Assembly: GCF_005233515.1 (NCBI RefSeq)
Contig: NZ_QFZZ01000010.1
Coordinates: forward strand, 124,001 to 188,000
Direction: 5' to 3'
Length of the DNA stretch: 64,000 nucleotides
Origin: Pseudomonas sp. CFBP13508
GTDB lineage: Bacteria; Pseudomonadota; Gammaproteobacteria; Pseudomonadales; Pseudomonadaceae
The translations under genes and the position numbers were made by a program. Each line of letters opens with the position of its first letter. Positions within the stretch are counted from its first letter, which is position 1. This document shows positions 16,589 to 24,798 of this stretch, in pieces. The notes beneath the pieces were generated by a model. The model did no database searches. It had not been told where the DNA came from and worked only from the letters and a program-made list of their open reading frames with translations.

Positions 16589-19335
16589 TCGTCCGTTGCG
16601 ATCGGCAATTCGATGCAGAACCGTGCGCCCTCCGTAGAGTTGCGCACGCTCAATTGCCCGCCCATGTTGGCGATGATGCCGTAGCTCACCGACAGGCCCA
16701 GACCAGTTCCGACGCCGATCGGTTTGGTGGTGAAGAACGGCTCGAAAATCCGCTCGAGCAAACGCGGATCGATACCGCCGCCATTATCCTCGACCCACAG
16801 CCGCACGCTTTCCTCGTCACGCTCGGCGTAGATCGAAATCCATGGCTTGAACCCCGGGTTGTTGTCGCGCTTGCCCAGCAGGGCGTCGCGGGCATTGACC
16901 ATCAGATTGATCAGCACCTGCTCCAACTGATCGACGTAACCACGCACCTGCGCCTCGAAGCCGGTCGCGCTGATGCGCAGATCGACACCTTTGCCGCGCA
17001 TGCCTTCGGCCAGCAGCGACAGGGTGCCCTCGATGGCCTGGGCCGGGTTGAACAGCTGTTGCTCGATTTCCGAGCGCCGGCCGAACACACGCATGTGGTC
17101 GACCACCTTCGCCGCCCGTTGTACCTGAGCGTCAATACGCTTGAGTTTGTCGGTCAGATAATCGACCTGCACATCACCGTTGCCGAGGCGCTTGAGCACG
17201 TTGACGATGGCCATGCGCATCACATTCAAAGGCTGATTGATTTCGTGGGCGAGGCCGGTGGCCATTTCGCCGAGGGTGGCCATTTTCGCGCTTTGGGTGA
17301 GTTGCTGTTGCGAGCGGCGCACCTCGGTGTTGTCGCGGCCAACCGCTTGCACTTCGATCAACTGTCCCTGCTCATCGAACACGCCGCGATCCGACCAGAC
17401 CCACCAGGCGTGTTCGCGTCCGGGCAATTGCAGGCTGATTTGCGCTGTACTCACTGGCTGTTGCGGCGTCAGTTGGCTCAAGCGCTGAACGAACGCTGCG
17501 CGCTGTTCATCGGACATCCAGCCACCCAGATCAACCCCGGGCAGTTGTTCCGGGGTGCATTCCAGATAAGTCGCCAACGGTCGGTTGCCAAAGATCAGCG
17601 TCAGGTCAGGGCGATAACGGCAGATCATCGCCGGCGAGTCCTCGACCAGAATCCGGTAGCGCTCTTCGCTTTGCCGCACCTGCTCGGCGGCAAGCGTCGC
17701 GTCGGTGACATCCAGCCACAGGCCCACCGCCTCGACCGGCAGGCCGAGATCGTTGCGCAGCAGTTTCGCTTCATCGAGCAGCCAGTGGTAATCGCCACGG
17801 CTGTCACGCAGGCGATAACGCGCACGCACCGAACCTTCGCGCAGCAACTGACGGTTGCGCTGGAAATACAGTTCGCGGTCGTCGGGATGCACGCGCTCGA
17901 CCAGTGTTGCTGCATCGCAATCTTCCAGCGTCCAGCCCAGCAAGGGTTGCAGGCTGGCGCTGAAAAACGCCGGGATCAGCGCGCCTTCTGCATAGCGCTG
18001 CACGTAGATCACCGCCGGCGAACTGGCGATAAGATTGTCCAGTCGCGCATGGGCGGCAGCGGCGCGCTGTTGTTGATTCTGGATGTCGCTGATGTCGAGC
18101 ATGAACCCGACCAGACGCCGATGCTCACCGGTGCCGCTGACCTGGCCCTGAATCCGATACCACGTCGCGGTTGCGCCGACCTCCGCGCGGTGCAGACGCA
18201 CGCTCAGGGCCAGCGCTTCTCCTTGCAGTTGCAGGGCGCGCAAACGGCTGCGCAACTCGTCGCGGTCGGCGGGATGAAACAGCGACAGCCAGTCTCCTAC
18301 CGGCAGCAGGCGATCGCTGAGATTCAGTGCCGAGGCCAGCGTCGGCGCCAGTGCAATCTGCTCTTCGGCAGTGATTTCCCACCAGCCAGTGCCGAGCAGG
18401 TTTTGCAGTGAATCCAGGCGCTCCATCGATTGCACATGGCGCTGCTCGCGCAAGCGGCTGAGCAGCGGCCCGGCCAGCGCGCCGGCCAGGGTTAGCCAGT
18501 CACGATCGGTCAGCCATGGCGCCACGTTGTCGACCGTATAAAACCCACAGAGCAGCCAGGCGACCACGCCCTGGTCATTGCTGTAGGGCACAGCGAAACC
18601 GTTGGTGTTGCCGAACGTGGCCTGCAGTCGCGAGTGTTCATAACGGCGATGCGGGCCGGCGAGGCGTTGCGGCGCGCTGCCGTTGAGGCTGTCCAGCGGC
18701 GTGCCCAGCGGCTGGCCGTCCTCCCACAATTGCGGGGCGTCGTGGCCACGAAACTGTTGATGAATCTGCCAGCCCTGGGCCTGTTCATCCAGTAACGCCA
18801 CGGCGAGGCAGGGGATGTGCCAGCGCTGGGCGATGGCCTGCAATTGTTCGCCGAGTACCGTCGGCAGACGCGTCAGGCTGCACGTGCGCAGACGATCGCT
18901 AACCTGCGCGGCAAGGGCCTGGCAGGCGTCGCGGTCGCGCGCTTGCTGACGTTCGAGCAACAGGTCGGCGATGTCGAGCATCTGCAATCGCCAGCCATCC
19001 TCCAGCGGCTGCACCCAGCCGCGCAGGTGCAGCGGCTGACCATTGAGTCCGGAAAAGTCGAGATCGAGGAGTTGCCCCTGCCAGTCCCTCGGCTGACCTT
19101 CGATGGTCAGCAGACTGTGCGGCAGCAGATAGGCGCGGAGCGGCAGCGGCTGACCCTGGGGTTTGTGCTGGGCGAGCAAATGCCGCAGCGGGCCGGCGAT
19201 CTGCAACACATCGCCGTTGCCATCCAGATAAAAATGCAGGCCGATCGGCGGCGCGCCGAGGTGGTCCGGCAAGTCGTGGGCTGCGACGGGGGCGCGCTTG
19301 AGCAAGCGCCCTAAAAGCTTATCGCCGGCGGTCAA
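16573..19335 (-). CDS. pprA: PAS-containing sensor histidine kinase PprA
   Basis: The 920-residue sensor kinase controls, with PprB, Flp pili and related surface factors in P. aeruginosa, where PprA is of nearly the same length. An N-terminal sensory region and several PAS/PAC units precede a HisKA domain (H about 697 in LAHEINQPLN) and an ATPase domain with N-box INLMVNARDA, G1 VEDNGGGIDP and G2 GVGTGLGLSVSYG. No membrane segment is seen, so it is cytoplasmic. I chose the TTG at 19335, which overlaps the tadE stop (TTGA) and begins MTAGDKLLGRLLKRA. The open frame continues upstream to 19986, but that part is only the antisense-quality shadow of tadE. Confidence 0.85.
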   Translation of the reverse strand: MTAGDKLLGRLLKRAPVAAHDLPDHLGAPPIGLHFYLDGNGDVLQIAGPLRHLLAQHKPQGQPLPLRAYLLPHSLLTIEGQPRDWQGQLLDLDFSGLNGQPLHLRGWVQPLEDGWRLQMLDIADLLLERQQARDRDACQALAAQVSDRLRTCSLTRLPTVLGEQLQAIAQRWHIPCLAVALLDEQAQGWQIHQQFRGHDAPQLWEDGQPLGTPLDSLNGSAPQRLAGPHRRYEHSRLQATFGNTNGFAVPYSNDQGVVAWLLCGFYTVDNVAPWLTDRDWLTLAGALAGPLLSRLREQRHVQSMERLDSLQNLLGTGWWEITAEEQIALAPTLASALNLSDRLLPVGDWLSLFHPADRDELRSRLRALQLQGEALALSVRLHRAEVGATATWYRIQGQVSGTGEHRRLVGFMLDISDIQNQQQRAAAAHARLDNLIASSPAVIYVQRYAEGALIPAFFSASLQPLLGWTLEDCDAATLVERVHPDDRELYFQRNRQLLREGSVRARYRLRDSRGDYHWLLDEAKLLRNDLGLPVEAVGLWLDVTDATLAAEQVRQSEERYRILVEDSPAMICRYRPDLTLIFGNRPLATYLECTPEQLPGVDLGGWMSDEQRAAFVQRLSQLTPQQPVSTAQISLQLPGREHAWWVWSDRGVFDEQGQLIEVQAVGRDNTEVRRSQQQLTQSAKMATLGEMATGLAHEINQPLNVMRMAIVNVLKRLGNGDVQVDYLTDKLKRIDAQVQRAAKVVDHMRVFGRRSEIEQQLFNPAQAIEGTLSLLAEGMRGKGVDLRISATGFEAQVRGYVDQLEQVLINLMVNARDALLGKRDNNPGFKPWISIYAERDEESVRLWVEDNGGGIDPRLLERIFEPFFTTKPIGVGTGLGLSVSYGIIANMGGQLSVRNSTEGARFCIELPIATDDQITR

Positions 19336-19778
19336 AATTGCAGGCTCGAGCGCGCGGTCAGGTGCGTGGGCAGATTGGGCACCGTGCCAATGCCCGGGAG
19401 CACCAGAAACGGCATGATCTGATTGAGCTTGCTTACCGGGTAATTGACGCTGACGGTGAGGGTTCCGGTACCCGCGTCGTACGCTGAGCTGGTGTCCGTT
19501 CCGACGACCAGATTGAGTGCCGAGGGCAGCCATTGCAGTTGCTGGGTCAGCGCGGCATTGGCGGTGTTGACCACCACCGTCGAATAGTTCGGCGTGGTCG
19601 GGTCGACCGCAACGCTGCGGCGCACCGCTTCGGCAGTGGCCTGGTTGAACGATTGCATCATCACGAAGGGCAGACCGTAGCTGACCAGTGCGTAGAACAC
19701 CGCGAAAAAGATGATGAACACCAAGGCGAACTCGATCGCCACCGCACCTTTTTGCGACCTGCGAAAGCCGTTTTTCAT
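19332..19778 (-). CDS. tadE: TadE-like pseudopilin
   Basis: The 148-residue protein starts at the ATG at 19778 (MKNGFRRSQKGAVAIEFALV). A basic leader ending in Gly is followed by AVAIEF, with Glu at +5 of the mature protein and a hydrophobic helix: the class-IV pseudopilin cleavage pattern of the Tad system, to be cut by FppA, encoded divergently next door. The mature part is extracytoplasmic. The stop overlaps the likely TTG start of pprA, so pseudopilin and kinase are coupled. An in-frame ATG at 19802 would add eight residues. It corresponds in place to PA4294 in P. aeruginosa. Confidence 0.85.
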   Translation of the reverse strand: MKNGFRRSQKGAVAIEFALVFIIFFAVFYALVSYGLPFVMMQSFNQATAEAVRRSVAVDPTTPNYSTVVVNTANAALTQQLQWLPSALNLVVGTDTSSAYDAGTGTLTVSVNYPVSKLNQIMPFLVLPGIGTVPNLPTHLTARSSLQF

Positions 19779-19852
19779 GCGTGCGTCTACCCTGACAGTC
19801 ACTGCGTAGTATCAGCATAGAATCATTCAGGCAAAACGGACGGCTTTTGCAG

Positions 19853-20323
19853 ATGCAGATTTCCCTTGTTCTGATCTGGCTGGCGATCTGCGCCGCGCAA
19901 GATGCCCGCCAGCGGCGAATTTCCAACCTGTTGACCTTGGGCGTGGGCGCGCTGGCGCTGGTCTGGTTGCTGGCGACCGGCAGCACCTGGCTGGGCGCCG
20001 ATGCGGGGCAGGGCGGCTGGGCTTGTCTGATCGCTTTGCTACTGACGCTGCCGGGTTATTTCCTCGGTCGCATGGGCGCTGGTGATGTGAAATTAATGAC
20101 AGCCCTGGGTCTTGCGACGAACGGCGTGTTTGTTCTTGGTGCGTTTATCGGCGCGGGTGTGGCCAGCGTACTTTGGCTGCTGCTCGCGCCAAAAGTCTGG
20201 CCCCATATGGGTCAATGGCTTAGAGAGCTTTTACGCCATATCGCCCCGGACAAGTCAAAAAAGCTGCCATTTGCGCCGTTCGTGTGGGTAGGTGTAGTGC
20301 TTTCGCTGTACTGGATCACCTGA
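19853..20323 (+). CDS. fppA: Flp prepilin peptidase FppA (TadV)
   Basis: The 156-residue membrane aspartyl protease of the A24 family has about four hydrophobic segments. Catalytic aspartates are in the first loop (AAQDARQRRISN) and in the GxGD-type motif GRMGAGDVKLMTALGL. It lacks the cytoplasmic methylase domain of PilD, as expected for Flp-specific peptidases, and should process Flp and TadE after the leader Gly. I chose the ATG at 19853; a TTG at 19847 is also in frame. It is divergent from tadE and 118 bp upstream of pprB on the same strand. Confidence 0.9.
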   Translation: MQISLVLIWLAICAAQDARQRRISNLLTLGVGALALVWLLATGSTWLGADAGQGGWACLIALLLTLPGYFLGRMGAGDVKLMTALGLATNGVFVLGAFIGAGVASVLWLLLAPKVWPHMGQWLRELLRHIAPDKSKKLPFAPFVWVGVVLSLYWIT

Positions 20324-20342
20324 TCGCGGGGTGCCACTAGTC

Positions 20343-20375
20343 CTATGTACATAGTAGGAAAGTGGGTCTACTTTC
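20343..20375. promoter_or_regulatory. palindromes upstream of pprB
   Basis: CTATGTACATAG (20343-20354) is a perfect 12-bp palindrome. A second inverted repeat, GAAAGT-N6-ACTTTC, follows at once (about 20358-20375). Both lie between fppA and pprB and look like operator or hairpin sequences controlling pprB. The binding protein is unknown. Confidence 0.45.
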
Positions 20376-20441
20376 AACGCAGGTGAATACGCCACCAAAG
20401 TGCAGGAATCGTCAGCGTTGGCCCGAGCAATGGAGTGGTTC

Positions 20442-21209
20442 GTGAACAAGCCTAATTCGGTAAAAATCCTGGTGGTCGATGATCAGCCGCTGATCGTCGA
20501 AGAACTCTGTGAGTTTCTTGAGAGCAGTGGCTACCGTTGCGTGCCGTGCGACTCCAGTCTTGAAGCCATCGAGCTGTTCAGGGCGGACCCGAACATCGGT
20601 CTGGTGCTGAGCGATTTGCACATGCCGGATATGGATGGCATCGAGTTGATCCAGGCGTTGCAGCGGCTGGCCGGCAAGCAGCGGGTGTTCGAAGCGATCA
20701 TGCTCACCGGGCGCGCTGACAAGCAGGATGTGATCAAGGCGTTGCGTGCGGGGATTGCCGATTACTATCAGAAGCCGATTGATCTGGCAGAGTTGCTCGA
20801 AGGCGTGCAGCGCCAGGAGCTGGCCTTGCAGGAACGGCAGAAGAATCTGCATCTGGGGCATCTGAATCAGAAGTTGCAGTTTTTGTCCGAGTCGATCGAT
20901 GACCTTTATCAGGATCTGGACAAAGTGCGGCGCTCGCCTGCGCCGGCGCTGGGTGATGGTGAGCCTGAGTCCGTGGAGATGCCGGCGGTGTTCAGTCAAT
21001 TGTCGCCCCGGCAGTTGGATGTGGCGCGGTTGGTGGGCAAGGGGCAGACCAACTATCAGATTGCCTGTGAGTTGGGGATTACCGAGAACACGGTGAAGTT
21101 GTATGTGTCGCAGGTGTTGCGGTTGACGCATATGCATAATCGGACGCAGTTGGCTTTGGCTTTGTCGCCCAGTGGGTCTGCTGGGCGGCAGCGGGTTACG
21201 GCGCATTAA
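20442..21209 (+). CDS. pprB: response regulator PprB (receiver + LuxR-type HTH)
   Basis: This is the DNA-binding response regulator paired with PprA. The receiver domain (about 1-125) shows acidic VVDDQ, phospho-acceptor D58 (SDLHMPD) and the conserved Lys in YYQKPIDL. A coiled linker is followed by a LuxR-type HTH (about 190-250: LSPRQLDVARLVGKGQTN, ITENTVKLYVSQVL). PprB activates flp-tad-rcp in P. aeruginosa. I prefer the GTG at 20442 (MNKPNSVKILVVDD) because GGAG lies just upstream. An ATG at 20430 and a GTG at 20400 are also in frame without good ribosome sites, so the start is uncertain by up to 14 residues. Confidence 0.88.
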   Translation: MNKPNSVKILVVDDQPLIVEELCEFLESSGYRCVPCDSSLEAIELFRADPNIGLVLSDLHMPDMDGIELIQALQRLAGKQRVFEAIMLTGRADKQDVIKALRAGIADYYQKPIDLAELLEGVQRQELALQERQKNLHLGHLNQKLQFLSESIDDLYQDLDKVRRSPAPALGDGEPESVEMPAVFSQLSPRQLDVARLVGKGQTNYQIACELGITENTVKLYVSQVLRLTHMHNRTQLALALSPSGSAGRQRVTAH

Positions 21210-21211
21210 TC

Positions 21212-21530
21212 GGTGAATATCCGTTGCTGCGGTAACGGCTTCTTAGGGTTTCGCCCTTACGGCGAGTCCCTTTTGGCAAACGCCCCAAAAGGAACCAAAA
21301 GGTCTTCGCCCTGACGTTCGGCCCGCTCGCTGGGGCTCGGGGTTCCTTCGCTGCGGGATCGATCCGGGCGCAGCGGCTACGGTTTGCTTCGCTGCACCTC
21401 CTTCCGCTGTGTCTGGCTGCGCCAGACGGTCGCTGCGCTCCCACGCCCGGATCAATCCCTCCGCTCAGCCTGCCGACGGGCTCCCAGATCAAGATCAAAA
21501 GCTACTCGAGCTTGCGCTCATTGTTTTGAG
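21212..21530 (+). repeat. long intergenic repeat, copy 1
   Basis: The element starts TGAATATCCGTTGCTGCGG and includes a stretch of over 110 bases, from GATCCGGGCGCAGCGGCTAC to GGATCAATCCCTCC, that is virtually identical to the copy at 31723-32035. It contains internal inverted repeats such as TCTGGCTGCGCCAGA. It resembles the long intergenic repeats reported in P. fluorescens genomes (recall). Reading frames in it are not genes. Confidence 0.8.
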
Positions 21531-21589
21531 TGGTGAAAAGCATGCGGTGTCTGGCTTTTGTTTTGCGCTGGATTCGCCCCTCATCGGAA

Positions 21590-22090
21590 CGCCGCCCGCC
21601 CAGCCCTCTCCCGAGGGAGAGGGAGCCGATTTGCGGGTTGTTCAAAATTTGCATTCGACTCGGTATCTCAGGTCGGCATACCTGACCCAAACAACTCGGT
21701 CCCCTCTCCCTCTGGGAGAGGGCTAGGGTGAGGGTGCTTTTGATCTGCTTCAAAATCTGTGTTCGACTCGGTATTTCAGGTCGGTGTACTTCGCCCAAAC
21801 AACTCGGTCGGTCCCCTCTCCTCTGGGAAAGGGCTAGGGTGAGGGTGCTTTTGATCTGCTTCAAAATCTGTGTTCGACTCGGTATCTCAGGTCGGCATAC
21901 TTCGCCCAAACAACTCGGTCGGTCCCCTCTCCCTCTGGGAGAGGGCTAGGGTGAGGGGTGCTTTTGATCTGCTTCAAAATCTGTGTTCGACTCGGTATTT
22001 CAGGTCGGTGTACTTCGCCCAAACAACTCGGTCGGTCCCCTCTCCCTTGGGAGAGGGCTAGGGTGAGGGTGCTTTTGGTTTTGATTGTTT
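21590..22090. repeat. tandem array of about 111-bp type-2 repeat units
   Basis: GTTCGACTCGGTAT-type cores recur at about 21653, 21761, 21872 and 21985, giving periods of 108, 111 and 113. Each unit carries CCCTCTCCC...GGGAGAGGG and an AGGTCGG segment. A partial unit ends near 22090. The rest of 22091-22276 shows no gene but contains short inverted repeats. Confidence 0.85.
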
Positions 22091-22276
22091 AAATCTGTGT
22101 CTGATTTGCCAGAACCTTCCCACAAGGTTTTCAGGTTGTCCGTCGGACGTCGGGTCACTAGTCTCTGGCTGTCGTCGAACCTTCGGCGATCGGGTGTGAG
22201 AACCCTGCTACTTATGGTCATCCAGTATCTGTGCACGCATAATCGCCGCCAGCTTGTCCGCTGTCTGCAATGTGTC

Positions 22277-22411
22277 ATGGCGGCTGTGTGCGGGCAGACT
22301 TCGGTCTGGCCGGGTGTCCATAACCGGTATTCTCACCCCGCATACAGTTGCCACCTTTTGCCCCGTGAGAATGGCATTGGGTCGCACCGCAGATTTCGGA
22401 GAGCCGTTTCA
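22277..22411 (+). promoter_or_regulatory. conserved leader of DUF6124 gene with UUCG hairpin, copy 1
   Basis: ATGGCGGCTGTGTGCGGG is followed by CAGAC-TTCG-GTCTG (22295-22308), then a GCATACAGTTGCCACC block. The same order (ATGGTGGCTGTG, a UUCG hairpin, GCGTGCAGCTGCC) occurs upstream of the other DUF6124 gene. Here the 45 codons from 22277 are open and in frame with the gene. Confidence 0.6.
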
Positions 22412-22774
22412 ATGGACAAACTGATCCCAGACCCACCCCCACCCCCCACCACCCCGCTCGGAGACGCCATGCGCGCCGACGATCTGGTGAAAAACCGCGA
22501 AGCGATAAAACGTGCGCTCGATTTCTATCTCTGCCCTGAACCCGCAAAACCGCACCCGCCCAGCACGCTGTTCATGGTGGTGCCCAATGTCGATACCGAA
22601 AGCCTGTTGGCGCATGCCTGTGAGTCGCTGGCGTCAGCGAGTGCGATGGCGAGCAATTTCGCAGGCGAGTTGAGCGGTTTCCAGCGCAGCACGGCGTTGG
22701 CGATTCAGCAGATTGTCATGCTGGCCGAGCTGGCGGTGAACCGGGCGCTGGATCGGGTTGATCCGCGGACCTGA
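22412..22774 (+). CDS. DUF6124 family protein
   Basis: The 120-residue soluble protein starts MDKLIPDPPPPP, with a helical middle (KNREAIKRALDFYL), a conserved TLFMVVPNVDTESLLAHACESL-like core and a helical end (IQQIVMLAELAVNRALD). I recognise the Pseudomonas DUF6124 (formerly DUF3077) family; no function is known. The start ATG at 22412 has GGAGAG upstream. The frame is open further upstream through a 45-codon leader (22277), so a longer product is possible. A paralogue of identical length lies inverted at 32386-32748, on the other side of the pilus assembly genes. Small, helical and paralogous, it could be regulatory, but that is a guess. Confidence 0.78.
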   Translation: MDKLIPDPPPPPTTPLGDAMRADDLVKNREAIKRALDFYLCPEPAKPHPPSTLFMVVPNVDTESLLAHACESLASASAMASNFAGELSGFQRSTALAIQQIVMLAELAVNRALDRVDPRT

Positions 22775-22795
22775 CCTGCGACCGCGTTATCGTTC

Positions 22796-22860
22796 TTCGC
22801 GAGCAGGCTCGCTCCCACAGCAAGCACGCGGTCGACTGTGGGAGCGAGCCTGCTCGCGAA
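22796..22860. repeat. REP pair, tail to tail
   Basis: Two REP palindromes in opposite orientation point outward, separated by about 17 bp. They lie between the convergent DUF6124 and DUF3613 genes. Confidence 0.85.
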
Positions 22861-22884
22861 GGGGCCTTCAAGGGCACCACCAGA

Positions 22885-23157
22885 CTAATTCTTGCTCTCG
22901 ATCTTCCCGCCCGCATCCGGATCGTAAAAATCCGGGATCTCGTACTGGTATTTCTTCAGCCAGCGCTGCATCGCCAGTTCACGTTCGGTGGCGGTGGCGC
23001 TTTGCGGTTTGGGTGAGGCGGCTTTGTTGCGGCTTTGCAGGACCAGCCAGCCTTCGGTTTCCTGCTGCTGCGCTGAAGCGGGGCCGGTGTCGATGGCGTG
23101 GGCGCTGAGGGGCAGGGTGAGCAGGGTCAGGTAGCACAGGCCTTGGCGGATGTTCAT
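22885..23157 (-). CDS. DUF3613 family periplasmic protein of the tad operon
   Basis: The 90-residue protein has a cleavable signal peptide (MNIRQGLCYLTLLTLPLSAHA). A short polar region is followed by the conserved end of the family: GWLVLQSRN, then RELAMQRWLKKYQYEIPDFY. It is the last gene of the leftward tad operon, 10 bp after tadD, in the same place as PA4298 in P. aeruginosa. Function is unknown, but the constant link to tad suggests a minor role in pilus assembly. Confidence 0.82.
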   Translation of the reverse strand: MNIRQGLCYLTLLTLPLSAHAIDTGPASAQQQETEGWLVLQSRNKAASPKPQSATATERELAMQRWLKKYQYEIPDFYDPDAGGKIESKN

Positions 23158-23167
23158 GGCTGTCTCC

Positions 23168-23890
23168 TTATTCGAGCGTCGGCGGTAGCGGGTCGATGAA
23201 GGCGGCGACGCGGTCGCCGGGTGTGGCTTTGGCGTTGGCCGGGGCTTTGAGTTTTTCTGCGCGTTGCTGCGCTTCGGTGAATTGTTCCGGGGTCAGTTTC
23301 GAGCGGCTGACGATTTCCGCGGCTTGTGGCCAATCGTTCTGGTAGAGCAGCAGGGTCACCATGTTCAGCGTCGCCAGTTGATTGTTCTGGCTCAGTTCGA
23401 TGGCGGTGAGGAATTCGAATCTGGCTTCGTTGAGGCGCAGTTGGTTGAGGTAGACCACGCCGAGGTCATTGCGGATTTTTTCGTCGGTGGGCGCCAGGCG
23501 GGCGGCGCGTTGCAGGTGGGCCTGGGCCTGGCCGTTGTCGCCACGGGCGGCGTAGACCTGGCCGAGGCCGTGTTCGGCCTGGGCGGTGAGGCAGCCGCCG
23601 AGCAGGCTGCGGTAGAGCGGCTCGGCTTCGCTGCGACCGAGCAGGCGATAAACCTTGGCTTTGCGCAGGCGCACTTCGCTGAGGTTGTCCGGCAGGCTTT
23701 GCAGGTTGGCGAGGCTGGCGTGGAGCTTGCCGTCGCTGGCCAGATCATCGGCGAGGTTCAGCGACAGCTCCTGCTCCGAGGTCAGTTTGCTGCAACTGGA
23801 CGGCGACAGCAGCGAGGTCCACGGCGCCTGGCCGTCCGTGGCGCAACCGCTGAGCAGCAACAGACTTGCCATGACTATCAGTACTTTCAT
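23168..23890 (-). CDS. tadD: Tad pilus TPR lipoprotein TadD
   Basis: The 240-residue lipoprotein starts MKVLIVMASLLLLSGCATDG (Cys at 16). The ATG at 23890 has GGAGAG upstream; an in-frame start at 23935 lacks a signal peptide. The body consists of TPR helices (AEHGLGQVYAARGDNGQAQ, AARLAPTDEKIRNDLGVVYL, FEFLTAIELSQNN). TadD is an outer-membrane pilotin-like factor that helps the secretin RcpA assemble and remain stable. It lies between tadC and the DUF3613 gene as in P. aeruginosa. Confidence 0.9.
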   Translation of the reverse strand: MKVLIVMASLLLLSGCATDGQAPWTSLLSPSSCSKLTSEQELSLNLADDLASDGKLHASLANLQSLPDNLSEVRLRKAKVYRLLGRSEAEPLYRSLLGGCLTAQAEHGLGQVYAARGDNGQAQAHLQRAARLAPTDEKIRNDLGVVYLNQLRLNEARFEFLTAIELSQNNQLATLNMVTLLLYQNDWPQAAEIVSRSKLTPEQFTEAQQRAEKLKAPANAKATPGDRVAAFIDPLPPTLE

Positions 23891-23912
23891 CAACGCTCTC
23901 CATGAGCCAAGG

Positions 23913-24797
23913 TCAGTTTGCGAAGGCGCGGGCAATGGCGGTGAAGCCCGGGCCGGCCAGTACGATCAGCAGGGCGGGAAACAGAAACAGCATCATCACC
24001 ACCGACATCTTCGCCGACATTTTCGAGATGTATTCCTGCAGCCGGGTCAGGCGTCGGTCGTCCAGTAATTGCTTGAGCGCCAGCAGTGATTTCATCGCGC
24101 CGCCGCCCTGGTGGATCAGTTGTTGAAGGATCACGCAGGTGTCAGTGAATTCGTCCACCGCGAGCATCACCGCCGTCTTGTTCAGTTCCTGCCCCAACTC
24201 CAGACCCGAGTCGACGCGGCTGAGGATCAGGCGCAGTTCGCTGGTCAGCTCCGGCAGCAGTTTCTGCGCTTCGACGCTGAGCACGCGCAGGGCTTGTTCA
24301 ACCGCCATGCCGGATTCGAAGAGGATGCGCAGCAGTGGAATGAACGTGGAGATTTCCACGGAGATGGTTTTCTGCCGGCGGGCGGCGGCGTAGGCGAGCA
24401 GGCGTTTGGGCAATAGATAGCCGCCGCCCGCAGCAAACATCGGCGCCATCCAGCGGTGGCTGGTCTGTGGAAAAAACACTTCCTGCAAAAAGATCGCCAG
24501 CCCCAGGGCGAGCAGCGGCGTGCCGATCTGGCAGGCGGCAAAGAGCGCGCGTTCGTTGGCGCGGCGCCAGCCGAGGCGGCCGAGCAGGGTCTGGGTTTCG
24601 CTGTCGATGCTCACCGAGCCCCGGCCGAAACGGCTGTTGCCCAGCGCGCGCAGCCAGTGGCCGAAGCGGTTTTCCCGGACCAATTGGCCGTGCAAGCGCT
24701 GATGCACCTGTCGCACGCGGCGGCGCTCGGTGAGCAGGTGATTGCCCAGCAATAACAGCGAACCGAGCAGCAACAGCAACGCCGCGAGCCAGACCAT
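23913..24797 (-). CDS. tadC: Tad pilus inner-membrane platform protein TadC
   Basis: The 294-residue protein has a GspF/T2SSF domain. Hydrophobic segments lie near the N-terminus (WLAALLLLLGSLLLLG), in the middle and at the C-terminus (MSVVMMLFLFPALLIVLAG). With TadB it forms the inner-membrane platform contacted by the ATPase TadA. The cytoplasmic part carries the family segment FESGMAVEQALRVLS and LIHQGGGAMKSLLALKQ. It begins 1 bp from the tadB stop, so translation is presumably coupled. Confidence 0.92.
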   Translation of the reverse strand: MVWLAALLLLLGSLLLLGNHLLTERRRVRQVHQRLHGQLVRENRFGHWLRALGNSRFGRGSVSIDSETQTLLGRLGWRRANERALFAACQIGTPLLALGLAIFLQEVFFPQTSHRWMAPMFAAGGGYLLPKRLLAYAAARRQKTISVEISTFIPLLRILFESGMAVEQALRVLSVEAQKLLPELTSELRLILSRVDSGLELGQELNKTAVMLAVDEFTDTCVILQQLIHQGGGAMKSLLALKQLLDDRRLTRLQEYISKMSAKMSVVMMLFLFPALLIVLAGPGFTAIARAFAN

Positions 24798-24798
24798 T

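Noticed and set aside
19336..19986. Upstream extension of the pprA frame
   Set aside because: It overlaps tadE in another frame, its residues are not protein-like, and the TTG at 19335 gives the usual PprA length.
21243..21498. Minus-strand reading frame (AWERSDRLAQPDTAEGG) in the long repeat
   Set aside because: The same translation appears in the copy at 31.7-32.0 kb because the DNA repeats; there is no ribosome site, and the element is intergenic in both places.
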